Assembly: GCF_014836495.1 (NCBI RefSeq)
Contig: NZ_JACSQT010000002.1
Location: forward strand, 124,001 to 188,000
DNA: 64,000 bases
Direction: 5' to 3'
Source: Cytobacillus stercorigallinarum
Lineage (GTDB): Bacteria > Bacillota > Bacilli > Bacillales > Cytobacillaceae
Positions 27,766 to 37,314 of this stretch are shown here, in pieces (the first letter of the stretch is position 1; each line of letters starts with the position of its first letter). The notes beneath the pieces were generated by a model. That model ran no database searches and was not told where the DNA came from. It saw only the letters and a list, made by a program, of their open reading frames with translations. The translations under genes were made by a program, and so were the position numbers.

Positions 27766-28383
27766 TTATTTTTTAATCATTGACTGAATATATCGTTTAT
27801 TTGCTTTATAACTAAAGAATAAATAGGATAGAATAGACAGTGGAATGAATGTCCAAGCTGCCCCTCTGAACAAGGCAAAAGGTGTCTCAAAAATAAACGA
27901 AAACCAAAATGAGGTTCCACTTTTGTCCCATAGCCCCGGGGTTAAGTAAAGTTCTCTTGGTCGAATGAGATAAACTGGATCAATGATGCCTGTAAAATAA
28001 AGACAAATTAAAAGTGGAAAGTTACTGATGGCAAGTATTAGAGAAGAATGGGCATAGCGCTTATACCTTTTTGCTTTTGAATCATTATCTGAAAAAATGT
28101 CGTCTATTGCTCGGTCATCGACTTTCTCAAAATATTGGATTCCTGAATATTTTGATCCAGCTAAATGTCTCCAACCACTATCCTCGAACAGTGTAATATA
28201 ATCCCAAAAGTCTGTTGAATGACGAAACTTTCTGAAATCTATTTTGATTTTTTTCGCTTTTGGCTCAGCTAAACGAAATTTGTAGCCGAAATTAGTGCTA
28301 TCTAACTGGTATCCTTTACTCGCCATTTCTTCTAACCATTGTTCCTCTTTATCAAAGTCAATAAAAAGCTTAAATTTACGCAT
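27766..28383 (-). CDS. DUF2812 domain membrane protein
   Basis: A protein of about 205 residues. The N-terminal half is a DUF2812 domain (FKLFIDFDKEEQWLEEMASKGY, then RKFRHSTDFWDYITLFEDSGW); two hydrophobic segments follow (LILAISNFPLLICLYF and the region near AAWTFIPLSILSYLFF). DUF2812 proteins are typically encoded directly after a PadR regulator, as here, and are probably membrane stress factors. ATG at 28383 follows GGAGGGGGAG, which overlaps the PadR stop. Confidence 0.85.
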   Translation of the reverse strand: MRKFKLFIDFDKEEQWLEEMASKGYQLDSTNFGYKFRLAEPKAKKIKIDFRKFRHSTDFWDYITLFEDSGWRHLAGSKYSGIQYFEKVDDRAIDDIFSDNDSKAKRYKRYAHSSLILAISNFPLLICLYFTGIIDPVYLIRPRELYLTPGLWDKSGTSFWFSFIFETPFALFRGAAWTFIPLSILSYLFFSYKANKRYIQSMIKK

Positions 28384-28397
28384 CTTCTCCCCCTCCA

Positions 28398-28721
28398 TTA
28401 TTTATCGGTTTTAGAGAACAAGTTGTCAGTAATGTGAATCATATGGCTCATCCTCTTGTAATCTTGTTTTAGTACCTCGATGCCTTTCTCTGTGATTACA
28501 TACGTTTTCCTACGCTTATCATCACTTTGCACAGATTTTATTAACCGATGTTTGACTAGATTTTCAATGGCTCCGTACATCGTTCCTGCCGCTATTTTCA
28601 CCTTGTGGTCACTTAATTGCTCCACTTTTTGCATCATGACATATCCATGTGAAGGTTCAATTAATGATAATAAAATATAATAGGTTGTTTCGGTTAATGG
28701 CGAATATTTGTTTATGTCCAT
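28398..28721 (-). CDS. PadR-family transcriptional regulator
   Basis: A 107-residue short PadR repressor: SPLTETTYYILLSLIEPSHGYVMMQKVE, the recognition region VKIAAGTMYGAIENLVK, and the wing DDKRRKTYVITEKG. ATG at 28721 follows GGAGTGA. It is the first gene of a PadR-DUF2812 (perhaps -rtp) operon, whose promoter is overlaid by an inverted repeat that is the probable autoregulatory operator. Confidence 0.9.
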   Translation of the reverse strand: MDINKYSPLTETTYYILLSLIEPSHGYVMMQKVEQLSDHKVKIAAGTMYGAIENLVKHRLIKSVQSDDKRRKTYVITEKGIEVLKQDYKRMSHMIHITDNLFSKTDK

Positions 28722-28740
28722 TGAATCACTCCAACACAAA

Positions 28741-28794
28741 ATATACAGTTAAACTATATAGTTCAATTATATACAGTCTAACTGTATATTTCAA
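28741..28794 (-). promoter_or_regulatory. Sigma-A promoter and PadR operator
   Basis: On the minus strand TTGAAA (28789-28794) and TATAAT (28766-28771) are 17 bases apart, a near-consensus promoter. ATATACAGTTA (28741-28751) and TAACTGTATAT (28779-28789) form an 11-bp perfect inverted repeat bracketing the -10 box, with a further ATACAGT half site at 28771-28777. This fits repression by the PadR protein encoded just downstream. Confidence 0.75.
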
Positions 28795-28927
28795 TAAGCC
28801 CCTTATTAATTTTCTTTTTTACTTACTTAATGACTTTTTTGTTTTTTCTTTATCTATTGAATATTTGGAACATGGTTCTAATAGAATTATTTTCACTAAT
28901 TTTTGTATGCTTGTAAATTCGGGCATT

Positions 28928-28951
28928 AAAAAAAGCCACCTAAAAGGCGGC
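28928..28951 (-). terminator. Terminator of the nitronate monooxygenase-type gene
   Basis: On the minus strand GCCGCCT-TTT-AGGTGGC forms a 7-bp stem (one G-U pair), followed by seven T residues, 17 bases after the stop. Confidence 0.8.
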
Positions 28952-28967
28952 CAAGAGGATTCATTGA

Positions 28968-29939
28968 TCACGTAAATTGTTTGCTATGGGCGAACAAGTC
29001 GGCTTGGGCTTGTTGATATTGCTGTTTTAGTTTTTTGACGTAATCAGCAGTAGTTGTGACTGCGGAAATAGCAGCAATACCTTGTCCACTTCCCCAAACA
29101 TCTTTCCATGCTTTTACTCGATTTTCCCCGAAATTCATTTTGCTTGGATCACTATCTGGTAAATGATCAGGATCCAATCCAGCAGCTTTTATTGACGGTT
29201 TTAAATAGTTACCATGAACCCCAGTGAATAGATTACTATAAACAATATCATCTGATGAACCATCCACAATGGCTTGTTTATACTCTTCTGAGGCTCTAGC
29301 TTCCTCTGTAGCGATAAATGGCGAGCCAATATAGGCTAAGTCTGCACCCATTGCTTGCGCCGCTAATATGGCTCGTCCGTTCGCGATAGAGCCAGACAGT
29401 GCTAAAGTTCCATCAAACCATTGTCTAATTTCTTGAATAAGCGCAAACGGACTTTTATCTCCAGCATGGCCACCCGCTCCTGCAGCAACAGCAATTAAAC
29501 CATCTGCACCTTTTTCTATCGCTTTATGCGCAAAAGTGTTATTAATTACATCATGTAGTGCAATACCTCCATAACTATGAGTAGCAGAGAACACTTCCTC
29601 TCTCGCTCCTAGAGAGGTGATAATAATGGGTACTTTATATTTCACGCATAGCTCCATATCTTTTTCTAATCTTGTATTTGATTTATGTACGATTTGATTA
29701 ATCGCAAATGGTGCAGCTGGTTTTTCGGGATTTTGTGCATTATAATCATTAAGCTCTTCTGTAATTTGCGCTAACCACTCATCTAACTGTGAAGAAGGTC
29801 TGGCATTTAATGCTGGCATCGATCCAACGATACCAGCTTTACATTGTTCAATCACTAGCTTTGGGTTACTAATAATAAAAAGCGGTGATCCGATGACCGG
29901 TAACTGTAATTGCTGAAATTGTTTTGGCAAACGAGACAT
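28968..29939 (-). CDS. Nitronate monooxygenase-type flavin oxidoreductase
   Basis: A 323-residue TIM-barrel FMN enzyme of the nitronate monooxygenase/2-nitropropane dioxygenase family: LPVIGSPLFIISNPKLV near the N terminus, the FMN-binding GLIAVAAGAGGHAGDKSPFAL with its catalytic His region, then LSGSIANGRAILAAQAMGAD and GSPFIATEEA. The family oxidises alkyl nitronates or acts as NAD(P)H:quinone reductase. It lies 178 bases downstream of the esterase gene, beyond a stem-loop, so it is probably a separate transcript, though functional links to the oxygenase pair are possible. Confidence 0.88.
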   Translation of the reverse strand: MSRLPKQFQQLQLPVIGSPLFIISNPKLVIEQCKAGIVGSMPALNARPSSQLDEWLAQITEELNDYNAQNPEKPAAPFAINQIVHKSNTRLEKDMELCVKYKVPIIITSLGAREEVFSATHSYGGIALHDVINNTFAHKAIEKGADGLIAVAAGAGGHAGDKSPFALIQEIRQWFDGTLALSGSIANGRAILAAQAMGADLAYIGSPFIATEEARASEEYKQAIVDGSSDDIVYSNLFTGVHGNYLKPSIKAAGLDPDHLPDSDPSKMNFGENRVKAWKDVWGSGQGIAAISAVTTTADYVKKLKQQYQQAQADLFAHSKQFT

Positions 29940-30082
29940 TTTTCTTTTCTCCCTTCAAAGAACGAATGAAAACGGTAACACCTATTTACAGCTGTTTTCT
30001 ATATGTCCAATTTAACCCATATTTCTGTTACCCGTCAATTAAATATCAGATATTTCTAAATTAACAATATTTTTTCTGCGAA

Positions 30083-30113
30083 AATGAGCTGCGATTCAAT
30101 CACGCAGCTCATT
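30083..30113 (-). terminator. Stem-loop after the esterase gene
   Basis: AATGAGCTGCG (30083-30093) and CGCAGCTCATT (30103-30113), a perfect 11-bp stem with a 9-base loop, only 4 bases past the esterase stop. The T tract on the minus strand is short. Confidence 0.7.
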
Positions 30114-30117
30114 CTTT

Positions 30118-31071
30118 TTATTTCATGATTTTCACTTTTGGGTTAAGCGCTTTCTTTAATGCTTGTATATAGTTGTGAATGGCTGTACTTCCCAAATCAG
30201 AAGTTGGATTCAATAATTCAAAGCCATGATAAGCGCCAGGATAAATCTGAAACTCTACATCGACCCCATCTTTCGCTAGCCTCGAGACATATTCAATTGT
30301 TTCATCTCTAAATGGATCCAATTGACCCACACAAGTATAGGTTGGTGGCAAGCCAGAATAATTTTTTGCTCTTGCTGGAGCAGCATACGGTGAAATCTCG
30401 CCATTGATATTTTTACCTAAATACATTCTCCATGCTTCTAGGTTATTGCCACGATTCCATATCGCTCTTTCATCGGTGATTTCATAGCTTGATGGACTCG
30501 TATTGCGATCATCTATCATTGGATAAAGTGGCATTTGGAAGGCAATTTTTGGACCGTTTCGATCTCGTGCTAACAGTGAGAGCGCAGCTGTTAATCCCCC
30601 GCCCGCACTCTGACCAGCTACTGCGATTCTACTTCTATCAATCTTTAATTCTTCATAACTTTCATGCATCCATAACAAGGCAGCATAGCAATCTTCTATT
30701 GCACATGGATAGCGATGCTCTGGAGCTAACCGGTAATCCACTGACACAACCACACATTCAGCTTCTTTTACAAACGCTTGACAAATAGCATCACTACCAT
30801 CTGGATGACCAGTTACATAACCTCCTCCATGTATGAAAAGAACAGCTGGTAGTGCCTCTTCATTTCTATTAGAAGGTTCATAGATCTTCACTAACATTCT
30901 TTGTTTATCTCCACCTTGAATGGATAATTGATTAATCCTTACATAAGGGGAGGTTTCCACTGGAACGAATGCGGCCTGCCTTGCTGCTTCTAACCCCTCA
31001 GGTAACTTAAATGGTGGAAAAACCTCACAGATTTCTCTTATTTCTTCCGCTACTCTACTCATAAAATCCAT
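30118..31071 (-). CDS. Alpha/beta hydrolase (HSL-type carboxylesterase)
   Basis: A protein of about 317 residues of the hormone-sensitive-lipase family: the HGGGY oxyanion motif (VLFIHGGGYVTGHP), the nucleophile elbow GQSAGGG, the acid residue in GQLDPFRDE and the catalytic His in PGAYHGFE. No signal peptide, so it is cytosolic. ATG at 31071 follows AAAGGAGTG. It directly follows a Baeyer-Villiger monooxygenase, the classic pairing in which the monooxygenase turns a ketone into an ester and the esterase cleaves it. Confidence 0.92.
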   Translation of the reverse strand: MDFMSRVAEEIREICEVFPPFKLPEGLEAARQAAFVPVETSPYVRINQLSIQGGDKQRMLVKIYEPSNRNEEALPAVLFIHGGGYVTGHPDGSDAICQAFVKEAECVVVSVDYRLAPEHRYPCAIEDCYAALLWMHESYEELKIDRSRIAVAGQSAGGGLTAALSLLARDRNGPKIAFQMPLYPMIDDRNTSPSSYEITDERAIWNRGNNLEAWRMYLGKNINGEISPYAAPARAKNYSGLPPTYTCVGQLDPFRDETIEYVSRLAKDGVDVEFQIYPGAYHGFELLNPTSDLGSTAIHNYIQALKKALNPKVKIMK

Positions 31072-31084
31072 TAATAACACTCCT

Positions 31085-32728
31085 TTACATACTTTTTGTG
31101 ATAGAAGAATATTGGTCAAATCCGCTATACTCACTAGTAGCGCAGTTCTCGAGGATTTTTCCGTATGGTCCTAGTCCTCCTAGATAAATTAAAAATGCTT
31201 CAGGCTTTCCTTCTACATTTGCCCCTGAGTACCATGAAGGGGTCTTGCTATATAATGTTTTTCTATATACTTCTTCACAGTGGATACGCCATTCCTCTTC
31301 TTGTTGCGCATTCGCTTCTACCATTTCAAGCCCTTCTGCCTCTATATAAGCAATAAAGCGGTCAATCCAATCCACATGCTGTTCAATACTTGTCGGCATA
31401 TTTGTTGCAACAGATGGACTTTGTGGTCCAGTAATCATAAACATATTCGGGAAGAGGTTAGTCGCAACACCTAAGTAAGTTGATACATTGGCGCCATGTT
31501 CCCATTTTTCTTTTAGTGATTCTCCTCCACGTCCTTTAATATCCATATTTAATAATGGTCCGGTCATGCCGTCATAACCTGTAGCGAACACGACCATATC
31601 TAAGGGGTACTCTTTGTCTGCTGTGCAAATGCCGTTTTCACTAAATTGTGTTATAGGCGCAGTTTTTACATTGACAAAGTGGACGTGTGGCAAATTAAAT
31701 GTTTCGTAATAATTTGTATCAAGAACTAATCGTTTAGTGGCAATGGGGTAGGTGGGTAATAATTTTTCTGCCAACGTTTGATCCTTAACAACTTGTTTAA
31801 TCTTGTCTTTAACAAATTGACTAAGTGTTTCATTAGAGGATTCATTAAGTAATAAATCATTATAAGTGGCACTAATCTCAAATCCGCCTTTATTCCATGC
31901 TGTTTCATAAACTTCCTGCCTTTTGAATTGATTTTCTTCTAAGGCAGAAATCGGTCGGGAAAAAAACGGATAACCAGTATGAGATTGAAACATTTTATTT
32001 CTTGTATCTAATCTATTTGCTTTATATTCTTTAATTTCTTCTTCTGTGTAAGGGTGATTTTGTGCGGGAATCGCATATTGAGGAGTTCTTTGGAAGCTAT
32101 ATACTTCCGCTGCTGTTTCTGCAATAACCGGTAAGCTTTGAATGCCGCTTGAGCCATTGCCAATAATTCCAACTTTCTTGCCACGAAAATCTACTTCGCC
32201 ATGGGGCCAAGTACCTGTGTGATAGCTTTCACCTTTATACTGGTTATAGCCTGATATTTGCGGTATATTCTTCGCATGTGCTGAGAGACAACCGACAGCT
32301 GTAATAAAATATTTGCATGTCAATTGTCGACCATCTTGTAAATACACTCGCCATTGTGACACTTCTTCATCAAAATGAGCCGCACTTATTTCTGTTTGTA
32401 ACTCGATATCCTCTCTCAGTTGTAAGCGATCCGCTACAAAGTTTAAGTATTCGAGAATTTCTGGTTGTGTCGGATAACGAGAACGCCAAGACCATTCTTC
32501 ATATAGCGTTTCTGAGAAAGTAAAATTATACGTATGGCTCTCTGAGTCACACCTCGCACCAGGATAGCGGCTCCAATACCAAGCTCCGCCTACACCAGCA
32601 CCTTTTTCAAAAACCCGCACCCGTAAGCCACGTTCTCGTAATCTGTAGAGCATATACATGCCAGAAAACCCAGCACCAACAATGATTGCATCATAGGAAG
32701 GGATATCTTGATGATTGTGATTGGCCAT
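31085..32728 (-). CDS. Baeyer-Villiger-type flavin monooxygenase
   Basis: A 547-residue class B flavoprotein monooxygenase. It has two Rossmann motifs, GAGFSGMYMLYRLRERG for FAD near the N terminus and GNGSSGIQ for NADPH at about residue 180, separated by the Baeyer-Villiger fingerprint YKGESYHTGTWP (consensus FxGxxxHxxxW, with Tyr in place of Phe). Length matches cyclohexanone or phenylacetone monooxygenases. ATG at 32728 follows AAAGGTGTGAG. Thirteen bases separate it from the esterase, so the pair should work in sequence on a ketone; substrate unknown. Confidence 0.92.
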   Translation of the reverse strand: MANHNHQDIPSYDAIIVGAGFSGMYMLYRLRERGLRVRVFEKGAGVGGAWYWSRYPGARCDSESHTYNFTFSETLYEEWSWRSRYPTQPEILEYLNFVADRLQLREDIELQTEISAAHFDEEVSQWRVYLQDGRQLTCKYFITAVGCLSAHAKNIPQISGYNQYKGESYHTGTWPHGEVDFRGKKVGIIGNGSSGIQSLPVIAETAAEVYSFQRTPQYAIPAQNHPYTEEEIKEYKANRLDTRNKMFQSHTGYPFFSRPISALEENQFKRQEVYETAWNKGGFEISATYNDLLLNESSNETLSQFVKDKIKQVVKDQTLAEKLLPTYPIATKRLVLDTNYYETFNLPHVHFVNVKTAPITQFSENGICTADKEYPLDMVVFATGYDGMTGPLLNMDIKGRGGESLKEKWEHGANVSTYLGVATNLFPNMFMITGPQSPSVATNMPTSIEQHVDWIDRFIAYIEAEGLEMVEANAQQEEEWRIHCEEVYRKTLYSKTPSWYSGANVEGKPEAFLIYLGGLGPYGKILENCATSEYSGFDQYSSITKSM

Positions 32729-32854
32729 CAATTACTCACACCTTTCTACTTGAATGATTGCGCTTACATTTTAAAGATTACGTCGATTTACATGCTGACT
32801 TTTAATAATATTATACTTACCTAAGTAAAATTCCTTTCAATTCAAGAAATTTTT

Positions 32855-32897
32855 TAAAAAAAATAAGAGATACCCTTATAAAGAGCATCTCTCATTT
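32855..32897 (-). terminator. Terminator of parE-parC
   Basis: On the minus strand AGAGAT-GCTCTT-TATAA-GGGTATCTCT folds into a long stem with two G-U pairs, followed by TTATTTTTTTT. It begins about 17 bases after the parC stop. Confidence 0.8.
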
Positions 32898-32914
32898 TTA
32901 TTCTAGCACGATGT

Positions 32915-35341
32915 TTAATCGTTCTTTTCAGTCCATAAATGAATAATGGAACCATTTTCTTCTTCATCCAAAATGAACGATCCATTGGAGTAGCGATCAT
33001 TGAATCGAAGTTCATTTATTGCGATAGACTCTATTGCTCCTTTTTCACTTTCAACAAATGCCGTTTCATGGTTATTTGTTATCACCATACCGACAATGCG
33101 ATGCGGATGTTTTTTCAATTCCCGTAACATCACTACACCTCGTTTTGCCCTTGATGTTTGCTCAAACTCTTGCAGTTTCATTTTTTTCACTGCCCCGCGC
33201 TGGGTTGCTATGACAATTGCTTCATCTTTTTCATTTTTAATCATTTTTCCAGAAACAACATAATCATCATCTTTTAGATTAATTCCTTTTACACCCGCAG
33301 CTCTTGGACCTACTAAGTTTACTTCTTCCTCATGGAATCTGAGGCCATAACCTAAATGAGTCGTGAGAAACACATCATATTCTCCATGTGTTAAGTGAAC
33401 ATCGACAACCTCGTCTTCACCTTTTAAGTTAAGAGCAACAAGCGCTTTAGAGAAACGTTGTGCCTTATATGATTTTAATTCGGTTTTCTTCACCATACCG
33501 TTTTTCGTAATAAATAGTAATGTCGCGTTCTCTTGTTCAAAATCAGTAATAGGGATGGCATGAATGATACATTCATCACGATCAATAGCAATGATATTGG
33601 CAATATGTTGACCCATGTCCTTCCAACGGATATCAGGTAATTGGTGAACAGGACAATATAAGTAGCTGCCCTTATTCGTAAATAGAAGGAGAACATCGGT
33701 TGTATTCATCTCTAGCTTTGTTAATAAACGGTCGGATTCTTTCATCGCTAAATCTTGTCCATTTGAAGCAGAATAAGAACGCTGGCTTGTCCGTTTAATA
33801 TACCCATCTCTTGTGACAGTAACAATCACATCTTCATTTGCTACAAGAACTTCTAGGTTAATTTTAATTTCTTCTATTTCTGCTTGAATTACTGTTCTTC
33901 GATTGTCTTCAAATCGCTTCTTCACTTCACGAAGCTCTTTTTTTATCACTGATGCGAGTTTCTTGTCACTGGCAAGAATCGATGTGAGTTCCTCTACTTT
34001 GGCCGCTAGTTCTTCTGCTTCTGCACGCAAAGCTGTAATATCCGTATTCGTCAAACGATAAAGTTGTAATGAGACGATCGCTTCTGCTTGTGGCTCTGTA
34101 AATTGATACTCTCTCATCAAGTTCTCTTTCGCATCACGCTTATCTTTTGAAGCACGAATCGTCGCGATGACTTCATCCAATATAGATAACGCCTTTATGA
34201 GTCCTTCAACGATATGCTGACGTGTTTGCGCTTTTTCTAAATCGAATTGTGTTCTACGTGTGACAACCTCTTTTCGATGGTCAATATAGGCATCTAATAA
34301 GGGAACTAAACCCATCGTTTTCGGATGACGGTTATGAATCGCCACCATATTAAAATTATATGGGATTTGCAGATCAGTATATTTATATAAATAGTGTAAA
34401 ACACCTTGTGGGTCAGCATCTTTCTTTAATTCAACGACAATTCTCAGCCCAGTACGATCCGTTTCATCACGGACTTCAGCGATTCCTTCGATTTTACGAT
34501 CGAATCGAAATTCATCCATTTTCTTCACTAAGTTCGCTTTATTGACTTCATAAGGAATTTCAGTAATGACAATTTGCTTTCTACCACCACGAATATCCTC
34601 GAAATCTACTTTACCACGGATAATAACCTTACCTTTGCCCGTTTCATAGGCTTTCTTAATACCTTCCACACCTTGTATCATTCCACCGGTAGGAAAATCA
34701 GGTCCTTTTATATACTGCATTAAGTCATCGACAGTACTTTGTGGACGATCCATACGATGAATAACAGCATCAATCACTTCTCCGAGGTGATGAGGTGGAA
34801 TTTCCGTTGCATACCCGGCAGAAATGCCTGTTGATCCATTGACAAGTAAGTTAGGATAACTCGCTGGTAAAACTGTTGGCTCATTCGAAGTATCATCAAA
34901 GTTCGGGATAAAATCAACCGTTCTTTTTTCAATATCATTTAAGAGTGCAGAAGAAATAGAAGATAATCTCGCCTCTGTATACCGCATCGCAGCAGGCGGA
35001 TCATTATCGATACTACCATTATTACCGTGCATTTCAATAAGAAGCTTGCGCAACTTCCAATCTTGACTCATACGCACCATGGCATCATATACAGACGTAT
35101 CACCATGTGGGTGATAATTACCAATCACATTACCGACCGTTTTTGCCGATTTTCTAAAACCTTTATCATGCGTATTTCCTTCTACATGCATGGCATATAA
35201 AATACGACGCTGTACGGGCTTTAGCCCGTCTCTCGCATCAGGTAATGCTCTATCTTGTATAATATATTTACTATATCTGCCAAATCGGTCCCCAAGGACA
35301 TCTTCTAACGGCAGATCACGAAATTGTTCTGCTTTGTTCAT
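32915..35341 (-). CDS. parC: DNA topoisomerase IV subunit A
   Basis: An 808-residue ParC (GrlA). The breakage-reunion domain has HPHGDTSVYDAMVRMSQDW (quinolone-resistance region) and the catalytic tyrosine in PAAMRYTEARLS; the C-terminal half consists of beta-pinwheel blades (RDGYIKRTSQRSY, KNGMVKKTELKSY, QRGAVKKMKL). With ParE it decatenates daughter chromosomes. The start overlaps the parE stop by four bases (ATGA). In the quinolone region Asp occupies the place that is usually Glu in Staphylococcus (SVYE), a conservative change. Confidence 0.97.
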   Translation of the reverse strand: MNKAEQFRDLPLEDVLGDRFGRYSKYIIQDRALPDARDGLKPVQRRILYAMHVEGNTHDKGFRKSAKTVGNVIGNYHPHGDTSVYDAMVRMSQDWKLRKLLIEMHGNNGSIDNDPPAAMRYTEARLSSISSALLNDIEKRTVDFIPNFDDTSNEPTVLPASYPNLLVNGSTGISAGYATEIPPHHLGEVIDAVIHRMDRPQSTVDDLMQYIKGPDFPTGGMIQGVEGIKKAYETGKGKVIIRGKVDFEDIRGGRKQIVITEIPYEVNKANLVKKMDEFRFDRKIEGIAEVRDETDRTGLRIVVELKKDADPQGVLHYLYKYTDLQIPYNFNMVAIHNRHPKTMGLVPLLDAYIDHRKEVVTRRTQFDLEKAQTRQHIVEGLIKALSILDEVIATIRASKDKRDAKENLMREYQFTEPQAEAIVSLQLYRLTNTDITALRAEAEELAAKVEELTSILASDKKLASVIKKELREVKKRFEDNRRTVIQAEIEEIKINLEVLVANEDVIVTVTRDGYIKRTSQRSYSASNGQDLAMKESDRLLTKLEMNTTDVLLLFTNKGSYLYCPVHQLPDIRWKDMGQHIANIIAIDRDECIIHAIPITDFEQENATLLFITKNGMVKKTELKSYKAQRFSKALVALNLKGEDEVVDVHLTHGEYDVFLTTHLGYGLRFHEEEVNLVGPRAAGVKGINLKDDDYVVSGKMIKNEKDEAIVIATQRGAVKKMKLQEFEQTSRAKRGVVMLRELKKHPHRIVGMVITNNHETAFVESEKGAIESIAINELRFNDRYSNGSFILDEEENGSIIHLWTEKND

Positions 35342-37314
35342 GAATCTAACTCCTCAAGCGTAGAAATGTTTTCATTTTCTAAAATGCTGCCATCTTCTTC
35401 TAAGCCAAATGCAACATTGGTTTCAATCCATTTTCTACGCGGTTCAACTTTATCACCCATTAATGTGGTAATTCTACGTTCCGCTCTCGCAGCGTCATCA
35501 ATTTTCACACGGATGAGCGTTCTCGTTTCCGGATCCATTGTTGTTTCCCATAATTGGTCAGCATTCATTTCACCAAGTCCTTTATAACGCTGAATAATAT
35601 AGCCTTTACCGACCTTCTTAATCGTATCCGGAAGCTCTTCATCACTCCATGCATACTCTATTACTTCTTTCTTTCCTGAACCTTTACTCACTTTATACAA
35701 TGGTGGTAAAGCAATATAGACTTTACCTGCTTCAAGTAACGGCTTCATATAGCGGTAAAAGAAGGTCAATAAGAGCACTTGAATATGGGCGCCATCAGTA
35801 TCAGCATCCGTCATAATAATCACTTTATCGTAATTAATATCTTCAATCGTGAAGTCACCACCGACACCCGCTCCAACAGCGTGTATAATCGTGTTTATTT
35901 CTTCATTTTTAAAGATATCTGCGAGTTTCGCCTTCTCAGTATTTATTACCTTACCCCTTAAGGGCAATACCGCTTGAAACCTTCTATCGCGCCCTTGCTT
36001 TGCTGAACCACCTGCAGAGTCACCCTCTACTAAATATAATTCGTTTCTTTCTGGGTTACGTGATTGAGCAGGTGTCAGCTTCCCTGATAAAACCGCTTCA
36101 GCGCGTTTCTTCTTTTTCCCGCCTCTAGCGTCTTCTCTCGCTTTACGTGCTGCTTCTCTTGCTTGAAAAGCTCTAATTGCTTTCTTAATTAATAAAGAGC
36201 TTGTCTCTGGATTTTCTTCAAGGAAATAGGAGAGGTGCTCTGATACAACGGCATCGACTGCTGAACGTGCTTCACTTGTGCCGAGCTTACCCTTTGTTTG
36301 TCCTTCAAATTGTAAAAGTCCTTCGGGTACACGTACGGAGACAATCGCTGCGAAACCTTCTCTTAAATCGGTTCCTTCTAAGTTCTTATCTTTCTCTTTT
36401 AACAGCTGGACTTTGCGGGCATATTCATTGAACACCCTGGTCATCGCTGTTTTAGCTCCAGCTTCGTGCGTCCCTCCATCTTTCGTACGAACATTATTCA
36501 CAAAAGAAAAGACATTTTCTGAAAAACCATCATTAAATTGGAAGGCAAAATCAACTTCAATGCCGTTATGCTCGCCTTCAAAACTAACTACTGGATGGAG
36601 CGTGTCTTTTTCTTCATTTAGGTACTGAACGAAAGCTTCAATTCCGTTTTCATAATGGTAAATCTCTTTAAGATCATGACGTTCATCCGTTATTTCGATT
36701 TTCATCCCTTTTAAAAGAAAAGCGGATTCTCGTAATCGTTCACTTAACACTTCAAAATTATATGTAGTTGTTGAAAAAATCGTGGGATCTGGTTTAAAGT
36801 GGATCGTTGTCCCGACTTGATTCGTTTTGCCAACTTTCTCAAGCGTTGTTACTGCCTTTCCACCGTTTTCAAATCGCTGTTCATAAACAAGTCCATCACG
36901 TTTAATTTTTACAACTAGCCATTGGGATAAGGCATTAACAACTGATGCACCCACACCATGAAGTCCACCACTTGTTTTGTATCCACCTTGGCCAAACTTC
37001 CCTCCAGCGTGCAACACAGTCAATATGACTTCGGTTGTAGGCTTGCCCATTTTGTGCATTCCGGTCGGCATTCCCCGACCTTTATCTTGAACACTAATTG
37101 AATTGTCTTTATGTATTTTGACAATGATATGATCGCCGAAACCTGCGAGTGCTTCATCTACAGCGTTATCGACTATTTCGTATACAAGGTGGTGTAACCC
37201 TCTTGCATCCGTACTTCCAATGTACATTCCGGGACGTTTTCTAACAGCTTCTAATCCCTCAAGTACTTGTATGGCATCATCATTATAGTCAAATACTTCC
37301 TGATTTTTTGCCAC
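35338..37314 (-). CDS. parE: DNA topoisomerase IV subunit B
   Basis: A 658-residue ParE (GrlB): GHKL ATPase domain (VLEGLEAVRKRPGMYIG, EIVDNAVDEALAG, GRGMPTGMH, GGLHGVGASVVNALS), transducer domain, and TOPRIM region with LVEGDSAGGSAKQGRD and IMTDADTDGAHI. GTG at 37314 is preferred to ATG at 37320, because GGGG at the binding site abuts the ATG but is about 7 bases from the GTG, and the resulting VAKNQ start aligns with other ParE proteins. Forms a two-gene operon with parC. Confidence 0.96.
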   Translation of the reverse strand: MAKNQEVFDYNDDAIQVLEGLEAVRKRPGMYIGSTDARGLHHLVYEIVDNAVDEALAGFGDHIIVKIHKDNSISVQDKGRGMPTGMHKMGKPTTEVILTVLHAGGKFGQGGYKTSGGLHGVGASVVNALSQWLVVKIKRDGLVYEQRFENGGKAVTTLEKVGKTNQVGTTIHFKPDPTIFSTTTYNFEVLSERLRESAFLLKGMKIEITDERHDLKEIYHYENGIEAFVQYLNEEKDTLHPVVSFEGEHNGIEVDFAFQFNDGFSENVFSFVNNVRTKDGGTHEAGAKTAMTRVFNEYARKVQLLKEKDKNLEGTDLREGFAAIVSVRVPEGLLQFEGQTKGKLGTSEARSAVDAVVSEHLSYFLEENPETSSLLIKKAIRAFQAREAARKAREDARGGKKKKRAEAVLSGKLTPAQSRNPERNELYLVEGDSAGGSAKQGRDRRFQAVLPLRGKVINTEKAKLADIFKNEEINTIIHAVGAGVGGDFTIEDINYDKVIIMTDADTDGAHIQVLLLTFFYRYMKPLLEAGKVYIALPPLYKVSKGSGKKEVIEYAWSDEELPDTIKKVGKGYIIQRYKGLGEMNADQLWETTMDPETRTLIRVKIDDAARAERRITTLMGDKVEPRRKWIETNVAFGLEEDGSILENENISTLEELDS

